Below are positions 50,101-62,300 of a stretch of 64,000 bases of DNA, in pieces. The translations under genes and the position numbers were made by a program. The notes beneath the pieces are model-generated. The model saw only the letters and a program-made list of their open reading frames with translations. It did not search any database and was not told the DNA's origin. The DNA is taken from NCBI GenBank assembly GCA_033239525.1, contig BSYO01000014.1:2865351-2929350 (forward strand). The letters are read 5' to 3'. The stretch is from Nepenthes gracilis. Lineage: Eukaryota > Streptophyta > Magnoliopsida > Caryophyllales > Nepenthaceae. The stretch's first letter is position 1. The number at the start of each line of letters is the position of its first letter.

Positions 50101-53100
50101 AAATATCGATATCAGTATTGGTATTAATTACAACCATATTAATATCGGATAACACATATTGAAATCGGATATATTGGAAAGAAAAAAATTTCGACAATCA
50201 TAAGTTGACAGTTGTATTGGCTAATATTTTAAATATTTATCACAATATTATCATGGAATTGAAAAATATGAATATTGGATAACTGACACTGATACATACT
50301 AGCCAATATTTGTATCAATGATCATGTCAAAACAAATATCATACACTTGGATAATTGGTAAGTCTATGTAATCAATAAACTTCAGATAGGTAATCTTCCA
50401 TGACTGACAGCGCCCCTCTTGCCCAAGCCTAGGCAAAAACCCACATTCAGCGACAATTTGTTCTTAGTTATTCACTCTTCCTCTGTTATTTCCTTAGAAA
50501 GCAAAAACAGCAATTCGGTGAAATTAGGTAAAAGCGAAAAGAGTGAAACTGAAAGCACCATACAGCCAATGCATCATAGTGAAGCCCGTCGTAAATCAGC
50601 ATAACTCGTTCACTGAAATTCCGATCCTGTCAAAAACCCAAATGAGAGGAATAAAAGGAACGCACCTTCAATAACAAGAATCAAATGTAATGACGGCATG
50701 GCGTGAATACTGACCTGACCATACAAGTCACACCGAGATGTTTGGATATCATAAGCTGCTATTTCACGTGCGTAATAATCAGCTAATATTGAAAGCTCAA
50801 TGGCACCTTCAACCCCGAAAATAAAAGGAGAGAGTAAAGTTAGGTAAATTTTCGGAAGCTTTTACCATGTAGCATTCCAGTGGTTGATTCTAACCAAGTG
50901 CTTCTCAGATTGCCACAGAACGACAAAGAATTGTGTCGATCATGGATGAAAAAATCAGAATCAATATTGGTCGGGTCATATAGGCATCAGACAATATTGA
51001 ATAATATGTATCGCAATCAGATCTATCGAAAGAAAAAAAAAATTCTTAGAATCATAATTTAATATGGCCGTATCAGCCAATATTTTAAATATCGGTTGAT
51101 ATATAGCAATATATTACTGATATGGAAACATATCGTGATATTATTGCAATATCAAAAAATATCGGAATTGAGGGATCTCATTATTGATACAAATCGGCCA
51201 ATATTTGCATCTATGCTTATATCAGAATAATTTCATGTACTACCATTAAGTTTTTTCTCTTCTTCTCATAGTTTTAAGGCTTCCTAAAGAAAGAAAATTA
51301 ATTGCTTCAATGCCCACGTTATCCTCAAGATGCACCAAACCAATTTCATTCAAAATAGGGGAAACCTGTTGAATATGTAATAGAATGCCAAAAAATTATC
51401 AGGGCCCGCTACAGGCATGGCTCTCTGGAAGTGTCCACACTTCCACAAACTAAGCTTGCCAGTTCTCATATATCAACTCACAAAATCAACTAATCAATCA
51501 TATGGTGGCAAATAAAAGGAAAAATTGTAGATCAAAGCCTTAATGTTCATTTTGTCATTTCTCGGAAGAAACTGACCAGCAACTGTAATTATTTTCTTAG
51601 TCCAAGCATAGTGGGATAGTGTTGATTGTAAAAGGATGGCAGTGATGGAAAAGTTAAAAGCACTTATCATATCAAACCCAGAACAATTCCTAATCTAAAT
51701 AAGACTATTAAGATTGCAAAATGCAAATCCACTTCAATATTCTGACAACTTGTTTAAGGAGAGCGTTAACCATCTTCTTTTCTATATCTTTTTTACTTTT
51801 TTCCCTGGAGGTGAGGATAAGAAATGGCAAAAGGCGTTAGGTTTTGGGTCACTTCCTTTTGAATCCTATATCCATTAGATTTGTCGTTTGGTAATTCACT
51901 CTATGGAGGTGCGAGAGTTTTCTCAGGCGATTTCGTAAGACAGGAGGTCAGCAGCTGAGGAGTGTATGATGGGGGCTTGTGCGTCTGTCAGTGCAGGGAG
52001 TACCTGATGGGTGCTCAGTGTCTTTCTTGCCTCATGTGCGCCTGGTGCACACATGATAGGTGCATGTGTGCCAAGACAGAATTTTCTTCAAGGTTTGAAT
52101 GCTAGCGGGAGTATAAAAGGCCCAATTTCAATTTTTAAGGCAATATAAGAGAATTTTTAACACAAAGGGTGCCATAAAGAAGAGAGAGAGAGAGAATATA
52201 AGAATGGGAATATTTCGACAGCCGTTTGAGGCCCATTTTGAGTTTTATAAATCACCAAATTTGGGTGTATTATTCTAACTTTGGTTCCAGAACGTTACTA
52301 GGTGTGTTAAGGTTAGTCTCAACCAATTATTCACACGATTCATAGCGAAGGACTCTCTATTTGTAACATAATCTTTATAGTGGAGATTGTTTAGATAAAG
52401 TGTGTTGTGGTTGTTCCCTTAAATGAGAAATGTTTTCCACATTAAATTTGTTGTGCAAGTTGTATGTACTTAGTTGTGTATTTTTGTTACTTCTGTTTAA
52501 TCGGAGAAAAAGATGGTTGACATTTGACAAGGAATTTGAGATTTTTCCACAACACCATTTCTTAAATCCCAACAAAATGTTACCCAATCCTTATACCACA
52601 TTCTTCATATACATAACTCCTAAAATGAAAAATACGGCCATGTTTTAGAAATTATAGTGATCAATCATCAGTGTGATTTTAAAATGCCCAATAAATAGAT
52701 GGAAGAAGTCAAACAGACCTCCCCATTTTTCTGAATTTAAGATCCACGAGCAATATTCTTCATTTGGCTTCCCAAGAAAAGCTTCAGAATACTTCACAGG
52801 ATCGCTAGATACAGTTGCAGCTATAACCTTTAAGAAATGAAACTTAACAAATTGTTAGATCTCCAAACTTTAGACAAGAAGATACATGTAAACCAGAATG
52901 ATGTAATTTTTCCAATCAACATACATTTTACTTCTAAATAAAATTCCAAACAAGTTCGCACGGTCACCCAATCTTTTATAAGCATGGCATTAGACAGAAC
53001 CGAAAAAGGGGGAGACAATTGAAAAAAAGGAACAAAAAGTAGCTGAATTAAAAACAAGGAGAAAGTGAGAAATTCAATGATTTTGGTAACTAAACAACGT

Positions 53101-55751
53101 GTCAGGCAGAAGGGACTATGTAAAATAAGGTAATAAAAGGAGGTATAAAGAAGTGAAAAGGAATTGGCAAAAACCAAAAAAACAAAAAGGTGGAAAAAAC
53201 TGCCATTACAGATAAACATGGATAAAAATATTGGTAACGATCATGGATATATCGATATTAGACAATACATATTTGTATCAAATATATCAGAAGCAAAAGA
53301 TTTTCTACGAATCCTAAACTAACAAATAAATATTGGTCGATATATCAACCGAGTATCGAGTATATCAGCCAATATGGCTGATGCGTCCCTGGTCCCCGAG
53401 TTGTAGAACGGATTAGAGAGCCACTCGATTTTCCACTGCGAGTCGAATTGAAGCAGGTCTAATCTCCGTCGCAACTAACCTGGAACCTGCACACTACAAA
53501 CTATAAACAAGAGGTCAAAAAATTGGCGGGATTCGCTCCCAATTTATCCTCCAACGCTCAAGTCAAAAATTATTTCAACAGAATAGAAAGATGTAAGAAG
53601 GATGAGAAAGAATGCAGTGATGCACTTTTACGAGGATTGAGAGAGGAGGCCTGAGCTCCTGTAGGGCACCCGACGAGGAGCGGCTTTGAGATGGAGAGGC
53701 TAGGCTTCGATGAGTGCACGCGGTTGGTGGCTCACGAGGATTGTATTCGATGAGTTGCTCACTAAGGTTGCACTCGATGAAGTCTAAGGAGGAGAGTTGT
53801 GCTGTGAAAGAGAGTTTGGTTCTTTCTTGGCTCTTGAGTATCGCTCGTGGGTGGCTTTTCCACTAGGAGTTGCCCAATCCCTTATCCCGTGAGGAATGAG
53901 GGAGTTTATAATGCTTCACGGAGAAGGTTTTGGCGCCAAGGTGGATAACAGGTGTTCCACTAGGATTTGTCTGCCGCTAGGACGTTGACGGGAGCCACCG
54001 TGACAAATGTCATCTTGTGGTGGTGGAGTAACTGTGGCCGGAGGTGGCCGATAGGGGCCAGGCCTCTTTTCACATGAGTTGGCTAGACTATGGTTGGTTG
54101 GCGAGCACAACAATTCCCCATGGTTGATCACCATCACCATTGGCTGAGACCTGTAGCATCGGCATCTCCTACATTGCCAAACTACTGGCACTGAAGTGGA
54201 GGGTTGACTTTGCAGCGATTGACTAAGCCGTAGGGGCTACTTCTTGAGATTAGATTGTTGGTCTTCCCTGGGCCTATATACAGCAAACGGGCCGGTTGGA
54301 CGGTTTATGGGCTTTGCTTTGCGTTGGGCTTCCCTAGCTAATGGACTAGCTACCGGATCGTCCCTTGTCGTGGCTAGATTAGCCCATATCATGGCTGGAC
54401 CCATCAATGACATATCGTTAATATGGCGACATATCGCGATTTTGTCGTAGTATCAAAAATATCCAGTATGGGGGTTGATACCTATTGGTTGATTTTTCAT
54501 TCCAAGCACATGATTAAAATAAAATACTTGCTCAATTTAATTTGAGTTAGATAAAGAGTGTAGAAAAAAAAATTCTATTTATAGAAAGATAGAGTTTAGA
54601 GAGATAGAGACCAATATTTCAATGGCACTAAGGACTAAAATTTGATTTTTGAATGATAGTTTTAGCTATTCAGAAAATTCAGAAAATACTAGATCTGCCT
54701 TTGTGCACCAGTGAAGATAAATTTTAACAAAAAGTAGCAGTATCCTGCTGCAAATTTTATAGTCACAATTATGTTACTAAGAGAAACAAGCAATATAATT
54801 TGGTTGGGATAGTAGTTCAACAGAACAGCTGTCAAATGATGAAGACAGAACAACCCAGCCTGAATACATTTCATGATGAATACATCAGCAACTACCAATA
54901 GTGACATGAATGAAAATATAGGTATGGGTCACGGTCATATATGCATCAGCCATACTAGATGATTTGTTTCGGTATAGAACGTATCCAACACATATTTTTG
55001 CAAAATAGAAACCAGATGAGTAAATACAAGCCAATATATTGAGAAAATAGAGTGTACCGGCCGATATGTTAAATATCAACCAACATTTTATTCAATGGAA
55101 ATCACATTAGGCCTAAGGATTGCATTCTTTTACAACCACTGATTTGCTGCTACACACCGGTTTTTCTCTATCGTCAAACTCCCACATTGAGTACCATGAA
55201 TTTTGATGAAATGGAAGAGCCTAAGCAAAATAGACATAAATTTGGTGTTAATTATGGGATAATTTAGCAAACCAAGTTATCCAATTATGAAGTTTTACTC
55301 TCTTAACTAAAAAGCCATTCTTAAGCTACTCCAAATGGTCATTAGACACCTAAGAAAACACCTATGGATTTACTGTAATGTTTCACTCGCATGAATTCCA
55401 GCTGCATTATCTTATCGTTCCACCTTGAGAGCCACCTGCCTTAGCTTTGGAAAATATTATACTCAAAGCTTTGCAACAACACAGGAACGAATGCATTTAC
55501 ACTGATTAGATCAAATGTTCATAAGCTATAAGCTAAAAATTATAACCTCTCTTAGTGCTGTCGCTTTATTCTTGTCATGATCCATTACATATCTGCAAAT
55601 GAAGAAAAAACATAACCAAGCATGACAATAACTCCAGAAATTCTCTTCATCAGACGTATTAAGATGCAAAAGGCTCCGAATTTTACCCAACAGCATTAAA
55701 TAAGCAGCTGTTGTCAGATGGAATTACGCGTCTTACAACAACACCTTCCAT
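47160..55751 (-). CDS. OTU2: OTU-family deubiquitinase, OTU2/YOD1 type
   Basis: Eight coding exons: 55751-55687, 55592-55547, 52827-52719, 50806-50715, 50626-50564, 49543-49425, 47426-47351 and 47216-47160. All introns are GT-AG, and phases join into 208 codons plus TGA. The N-terminal SDNSCLFNA holds the OTU nucleophile Cys16, and DGLHYD holds the catalytic His120. A C-terminal C2H2 zinc finger uses Cys179, Cys182, His195 and His201. The length and the lack of a UBX-like N-terminus fit the plant OTU2 cysteine protease (Arabidopsis At1g50670 type), which cleaves ubiquitin chains and is tied to ER-associated degradation in the YOD1/OTU1 family. The gene spans 8.6 kb because its introns hold at least six MITE copies and two LTRs. 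A splice acceptor (ctctag) 19 bases before the ATG implies a 5' UTR intron. Confidence 0.95.
48661..48882. mobile_element. MITE copy A in deubiquitinase intron 6
   Basis: It starts catagatgaaaatattggtatcgg and ends with the sequence cggctgatatttagatctatg. The interior is gatat-rich like the other copies. Confidence 0.65.
49159..49394. mobile_element. MITE copy B in deubiquitinase intron 6
   Basis: It starts tatggatgaaaatattggtacc and ends ggctaatatttatatcaatg. It ends only about 30 bases from the exon 6 splice donor (49424). Confidence 0.7.
50092..50320. mobile_element. MITE copy C in deubiquitinase intron 5
   Basis: It starts catggaagaaaatatcgatatc and ends gccaatatttgtatcaatg. Confidence 0.7.
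50941..51215. mobile_element. MITE copy D in deubiquitinase intron 3
   Basis: The most complete copy, 275 bases. It starts catggatgaaaaaatcag and ends ggccaatatttgcatctatg. The reverse complement of the end (catagatgcaaatattgg) matches the family start catggatgaaaatattgg, so the family has terminal inverted repeats. The interior holds repeated gatatat, atcgg and ccgat motifs. No clear target duplication is seen. Confidence 0.75.
51880..52560 (+). mobile_element. Old Copia-type LTR in deubiquitinase intron 3
   Basis: It has a TATA-like gagtataaaaggccc, a purine leader (agagagagagagaatataag) and a 3' part 'cttaaatgagaaatgttttccacattaaa', as in the three other relics of this type. It lies antisense to the host gene. 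The boundaries are approximate. Confidence 0.5.
53218..54500. mobile_element. MITE copy E, split by an LTR
   Basis: The left half (53218-53378) starts catggataaaaatattggtaacg. The right half (from about 54407 to about 54500) continues with catatcgttaatatggcgacatatcgcg, as in the middle of copy D. The solo LTR at 53379-54406 sits between them. Both lie in deubiquitinase intron 2. Confidence 0.7.
53379..54406 (-). mobile_element. Solo LTR nested in MITE E
   Basis: It starts TGATGCGTCCC and ends GGACCCATCA. It is flanked by atggc and atgac, a 5-bp target duplication with one change. It is closely related to 41350-42310. It inserted after the MITE and lies in intron 2 in the same orientation as the gene. 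Confidence 0.82.
54905..55096. mobile_element. MITE copy F (truncated) in deubiquitinase intron 2
   Basis: It starts catgaatgaaaatataggtatgg and ends near ccgatatgttaaatatcaaccaacatt. The right terminal repeat of the family is not found. Confidence 0.55.
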
Positions 55752-56463
55752 ATTTGACAAAGGAGTGCACCTAGAGCAATCAAAACCATTAAATGATAGG
55801 TCACCGATCAAAAAGGAGTAAGGAAGGCAAGAGAGCACTAGAAAGAAAGCCGACGACAAAAGTGAAAATTAATAGGGAAACTACCAAAGGAAAAAGAACA
55901 AAAAAGAAATCTAAAGCTTCTCTTATTAAGCTAAAGAACGACTAAAAACTACAAATTGATCAATCAAAAGAAACAACCAGGAAATGTTGTGTATAAATTC
56001 AATTAAACGCGTGGAAATCGCAGACTGCGCAACGGCGTAATATTCACTAGAATCGGAATTATGCTCCAATTTTAGCTTCGTAATCGAAAGACGAAAATCT
56101 TTCCTCAATTTATAACGCAGATAGACAAATCAGAGAATCAATGATGCTCGTTCTGTACACAAATGAAAAAGGACACCATCCAATCCGTCTCCGACCATAA
56201 ACTGTTTAAGATCCTTTCCTATTACAGCGGTAATCACAGATGTCCAAAATCTCAACCTCCAATTGCGATAAGTGCTAAAGTTCAGAAAGCAGCTGCGGAT
56301 GAAACAGAAATTCAATCGAAATCCACCTTTGAAAATAGAAAATTCTAGGGTTGATTACCACAGTAAGTACCTGAACTAAAAGAAAAGAATCCACCTACGA
56401 CAAGAACAGAAAATTTACACAGATTTTCGGAAACCATAAAACCAAAAGAATAACGCAACTTAC

Positions 56464-56598
56464 AAGAAATGCGAAAGGAAAAATTGAAGATCCAGCGAAC
56501 GAGCCAACAACTATGATTCTTTGCTGCAAGATGAAGCGATTGAGGCCGACAGAATCTGGTGCTGGAACCCACCTTTCGGCCGTCAGGGATTTACCCAT
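56464..56598 (-). other. Coding-like exon upstream of OTU2, unidentified
   Basis: An ATG at 56598 opens 45 codons beginning MGKSLTAERWVPAPDSVGLN. A hydrophobic stretch at residues 28-45 follows, and the exon ends exactly in phase 0 at a consensus donor GTAAGT. Base composition is more coding-like than in the flanks. It lies about 0.7 kb upstream of the OTU2 exon 1 acceptor on the same strand. It could be the first exon of a small membrane protein, or a 5' leader exon of the OTU2 transcript carrying an upstream ORF. Spliced to the acceptor before OTU2, its frame would overlap the OTU2 start and stop after 18 further codons. I do not recognise the protein. Confidence 0.5.
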
Positions 56599-56872
56599 CA
56601 AACTCTCCTTAGATTTCAAATTTATTATAATTTTATCAAAAACAAAAGCAACTACTTAATAAAACAATAATAGCAAAAAATTATTTTTTATTAGAAGTAT
56701 TTTTTTTTTAATAATTTTTTATTATATTCTAAATATTGATTTGAAGAATAAGACAATTTTTTACTGTTTTTAAAATATTCTTAAGATGTGATATCTTATT
56801 CAATAATTTACACTTTCCTCTGATAATTTATAACTATAAAAATACATTAAAATTGATGAATAATAAATAAAT

Positions 56873-57977
56873 TGATAGGTGCACTGTAAATGGACTGTCC
56901 CGATAGTAAAAGGCGGGCCGATCCACATTTGTTGGACGGTCAACGTTAGCAACAGAAATGATAGCCAAATTCTAAAATCTTTCAAACACGCACTGACGGC
57001 CAACGCCACACGGCGTTAACCGATTGAGACGAGCAAGCGGCTCTCTTCTCTCTCAAGACGGTCAATCCATGCGTTAATCGGAATCACTAGAAGAATAACA
57101 AAAGCGAGAATAAAAAGAACTTTTCACGGCACACCTCACTGACCACGCCGTCTTTCCAATGCGCTGGAAGAAATTCACTCTTTCCTAACTCTACACCTTT
57201 TATAAATCTAACCAACTTAAAAAAAGGACGTTGACAAGATCGACGCCTTTTCCATAAGAAAAACACCAGATCTTTCCAATTCCTACCAAGTGGAGCCTTC
57301 TAACAGTAATATACTCGAAAGGAATGCAGGAAATTTGGAAAGCTACTACCCGTCAGAGAAGAAAACAATCACAACTAATTAGGCAACGCGTGCCTTCCTC
57401 ACAATGAAGGCCGCCTAAACATAGCACAAGAAATCACACCTTCCAATCAAGGAAGATTATCCAACCGCCAATAAAAAGAGCTATAGGGTCCTCGCTCAGG
57501 GCATGCGAACGACTATTCACACAACGCCTACTATTGCGCTCTCTACTACACAAACATGCACTCTTGACTAGGCATCCCAAAACGATTTCATACTCTCTCT
57601 CTCTGTAAAGCATCCTAACTTGCTGAGAGAAAGAACACAAATCAAAGGCATACGGGGCTCTTCCTGTTGACAGACGCCCACTGTCTTTACCCACTGTCCA
57701 GATTTAAGAGACGGCATTATCTCTCTTTCATCTGAAAACATATGCACTCTCACACTCACCCTCTCAATTCTCATTTTCAGTTACCTTCATAGATTTTGAA
57801 GGTTGTTTACTGACTTGAGCGTCGGAGTATTTTCGGTGGGATAACTTTTCACCAACACACTGACCTCCTGTTCATTTTATTGGTGTACAGGATCCAAACT
57901 CGATGAGCGAATCGAAACAGGATGTCAATGAATCAAATCAAATACATTTCAAAATTGGATCATCCAAAGACGCATCG
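56873..57977 (+). mobile_element. Solo LTR with perfect target duplication, opposite orientation
   Basis: It starts TGATAGGTGCAC and ends AAAGACGCATCG (the final base pair is changed from CA). TAAAT flanks both sides (56868-56872 and 57978-57982). Its reverse complement holds 'cccaccgaaaatactccgacgctcaagtcagtaaa', shared with the Gypsy LTR at 20.6 kb. It lies about 275 bases upstream of the coding-like exon. Confidence 0.85.
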
Positions 57978-59398
57978 TAAATATTATAATATTTAAAATT
58001 ATTTTAAAAATATTTTAAAAAATAACTTTAAATTAATATCTGCTCAACTTAAAAATTAAAAAGTTATCTATTTGTTGGACTCATGCAACAAGGCTACCGA
58101 GGAGGGCATCAAATTTACATATTACAATTTGAATTATTATCATATCATTTTTTGAACCAAACGGTCCAAACCGCTAGTTTAATTTGAATAATTTTTACTA
58201 TTTATAATACTAAGTTTATTAGTTTAAAATTTATTTATTTAATTTTATATATTATATCCAAAATTTTAAATAATTAGTAAAATCATTAACATAATAGTAT
58301 TATAAATGAGAAAATTGAAGTTGGGCGATTTGAACTTCTTTTGTACAACCCTAATGGAGAGCTTGACTTGTTCAAAGGAGCTTAGTAGGGAAACGGTGTC
58401 CATCAAAAGCTCAATTTGACTTAACCATGTAACCGAGGCGGAGTAGGCGACTACAAGGGGAGTCGATTGTCACCTCGATCCGTCCAAGGATATGTATGAC
58501 TCCTCAAACTAAGTCTCCAAATATGGGTAGAGTTGAAGAAGTTCTACAACAGTAAAGTCGCTTGGGGACGAAAGATTTTTGGATCCCATGATTGGTGATG
58601 AACGGTTGGATTTACAAGCAATGGCCAAGGGAGCCATAATGCAGTGCTAGAACCATCCGATTGGTCTCATACCCTAGGCCTTAGAGGGAAGGTACGACTG
58701 TCGGCGGTCCAACCCGGTGTTGCAAAGGCAGCCGATTAGCCCCTACTTCTTTCTCATACTTCTAAGATGTGAAAGGTGAGGCTTGGCGCATGGCACTAGC
58801 AAGCGACGGACCAATTATGCAAGGTGTCTCAATGGCTCGGTTGAAAATTATTCTTCTCTGTCCCTGATTCCATCAATTCCGGTAAATAATCCACTAGTGG
58901 GGGCCATGCCAGGCCCTCGCCTTTGATTCTACAACACTACCTGGTTGGCCGACAGCTGCGACGATAAGATAAAGAGGATGTTAACTGAGAGTCATATTTC
59001 CCATGGGCTCAGCTCACATGGTTTATTCGAGGGGGCACATCGGCCTCATTATGGTTTTCTCTGAATCTGAATGGCAAATTGATACCAAATGGTTTTGGGA
59101 AGGAGATTTTGAGAGGAGTGGAATAAAGAAAAAAATATTGTAATTAACTATAAAAGTGCAACATTAGGAGTGCCAAGATAAGCTATGATTTGAAATCCAT
59201 CAAATTTGAAATTTAAGCCCCTCCAAAAACTCTGAAACCGAGTGTAACAAGACGATTGGTCAATAGAAGTTTTCATGGGGGATGATAAATAAGCAGCCCA
59301 ATACCATCACCCCAGACACGATGAGAGTGAGAAAGCTCAAAAGAAACACGGCCATCGCTCACCGAAGATTATTTATCATCCTCAAGTTAAAAAGAGTC
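57978..59398. other. Spacer between solo LTR and RidA gene
   Basis: 58.0-58.3 kb is AT-rich. 58.3-59.1 kb is GC-richer and resembles a decayed retroelement, but no frame is readable. The RidA 3' UTR must lie in its right part. Confidence 0.45.
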
Positions 59399-62300
59399 TT
59401 AAAGGGTGGCAATGCACTCGATCTCAATTTTCGCCTCCATGGGCAACGCTGCAACCTGGTAGGTCGATCGAGCTGGCGGTGCAGAAAGAAAATCTGCATC
59501 CAGAACACAAAGCCACCAGTCAAAACTTACAGCACAAAATATTGATGACGGCTGATCCACAGAAAAAAAAAAAAAAAAGGGTCAACCAGTGAGTAGAAGA
59601 TTGAGGAATTTCTTCATCATGTTCATACCATAAGTCCAAATCTGAAGGTATATAAATACTTGGGCATTTAAAAAAAGAAGATAATTTAGTATATGAGATT
59701 CTTATATCATAAAAAAATAAATCTTACCCATAATATTGCAAAGAGACTCCTTTTGTGGAGACCTATTATAATTCTCTCAGTTGAGAAGCTTTCATATTCA
59801 CCCAACGACTAAATTTAGAAATTAGGTTGATGAATGATGGAAACTATATTAAATAATTTAAATAGTTATTTAATATTTATTATTCATCCATCTAACTTAT
59901 AATCCTAACCGTTAGGTGGATGCAAAAGCCTCACACTGGAAAAACATTAATAGCACTCCATTTTGTGATTTAAACCAGCGGTCTTCAATCATAACGGGTT
60001 CAGGGGGACACTTATATCATTGGGAGAGTCTTACATATAACATTGCAAAGAGACTCATTTTGTGTGGAGTTCTCATAGTCCTCCCAGTAAAAAAGCTTCC
60101 ATGTTCACCAAATGGATAGTATTAAAAGTTAAGTGAATAAATAATAGAAATTGTATTGAGTGATTTATATGGCTATTCAATTTCCACCTTTTATTCACCC
60201 AATTTCTAATTCTAGTCGACGTTAGGTGGATATGGGAGTCTCCTCATGGAAAGGAGTAGAACAACAATTCTTTATGTGGTTTGAACCAATAGTCTTCAAC
60301 AATAATTTAGGTAGACATAGATCATAGGGGAAGTCTAACCCATAACAACACAAAGAGACTTTCCATAGAGAATTTTTCTGATCCTACTAGGAAAAAGACT
60401 CTTATATTCATTAAATGGTCAACATTAAAAATTAGGAAGATGAAAATGGATATTGTATCAAATAATTTAAATGACTATTGAATTTCCATTGTTCCTCTAC
60501 CGGTTTCTAATCCTAGTCATTATGTGGATATGGGAACCTGCCTATAAGAGGGTTATAACAGCACTTCTTCTTGTGGTTTGAACAAGTCATCTTCAATAAT
60601 AATTTATGGAGACTTTTATCGTAGGGTTAGTCTCAACCATAACATTGCAAAGAGATTCATTCCATGGAGAGTTGTTATGGCCCTTCTAGTGGAAAATTTC
60701 CCATATTCACTCAACGGTCAAAATGAAATTGGGTAGATTAATGATAGAGATTATATCAAATGATTTAAATAGCTACTCAATATTTAGCATTTGTCTACCC
60801 AACTTATAATTTTGATAGTTGAGTAGATATAGGAACCTCCCAACTGAGACGAACATAACAAGACATCTTAGTTTGAATCAGTGGTCTTCGATTATAATGG
60901 GTTATGAGGGACTCTTATATTGTAGTGAGGCTCTTTTAGTTGTTTGAATTAGTGTTCTTCGATCTTTAGAGAGAGTCAAATGTATGTAATCTTACCCTTG
61001 ATATTGCATAGAAGTTGTTTCCGTGGTTTGAATTTGTGGCATTCCATCACAATGGCTCTAGAGAGGGTCTGACATTGTATTATACTAATGATATTGTTTA
61101 GAGGTTGTTTCCATGGTTTGTGATGCAGCAAGAAGAAGGAAGAAGAGAGAAGGGCGAGAAAAAAAAGCAAGGATAACAATGTGGGAGGGAGGAGACAGAC
61201 AAGAGGGGGAAGGAAATAAGAAGCAAATAGGAAGAGAAAAAGACAATTAGGCAATAACCATATTCATTATATCATTTATCCGTTACTACAAATAATTATA
61301 ATTATTGGGTTTATACAAATCATGAAAAATAGAATAGCGTAAGACATTAGTTTACAAATTATAGTTATTATATAGAGACACCTTACTTTTATATTAATTA
61401 GAAATCAAACATAACTTTCTAATTATTGACTACCTAAAATTAAAAAAAAAAAAATAATGTAAATAAAATATAATATTTTATTAATATCTAGGAGATTACT
61501 AAAATTATAAAATTTTAAGAATCTTCTAAAATATTACAAAAGATAAAAACAAATATAATCAAATTAATTCCCTAAAATTAAATATCTAATCTCAATATGT
61601 CAGAATCAATTCGGACTTGTGACTTCCAATTATAACAAAACAATCTTGCCATCGTATCAAAGCTCAACCTCTCATATCATGACCATGTAATGAGTCAGAA
61701 TCTATGAACAAAAAAAGAATGTGATAGTTAGGACGACTCACATTTAGCATAAATCTCGTTCACTTTCTTGAAATCTTTCAGGTCAGCCAACCTGTCATAA
61801 AGAGAAGCAAATTTCAGTATTGATTAATAAGAATGAAATATACCAATAATTAAAGAAAAATCTATAAATATAAGTCCAACATTTTTTCCCCTTTCATCAA
61901 AAAAATATAAGATGCAGGACTCCATTTAGGGTTTGTTTATATATATAAAAGTTTTAAGTAAAGAAAAAAAAATTAAAGGAAAATATTTTTCTATGTTTGA
62001 ATTACATAAAAAATTAGGCAGAAAAAAATATGATAAAAAATTTGGATAAATTTTCATGTTTAAAGACAGTAATTTTTTTTTTATTTTTATTTTTTCTCAT
62101 TATCTTTCTTTCTTTAAAATTTTTCTAAAATCAAACACGCCTTTAGGCAACAGGGAATACATAATTGTCGTCTTAACCACAGAGGAATAGCTGGCACCAC
62201 TAGCTTTTAGTATCTCACCCATGTTCTTCAGAACCTGCGAAAATGGAATTTACATCAATTCACCTCTTTTATCAATCTGAGGGCTAAAGAATTGGAAATC

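Noticed and set aside
59282..59545. 87-codon plus-strand ORF
   Set aside because: It is the complement of the last RidA exon plus intron sequence.
60976..61254. Minus-strand ORF with a Leu/Phe-rich segment
   Set aside because: It translates a pyrimidine-rich tract inside RidA intron 4; no splice support and no family resemblance.
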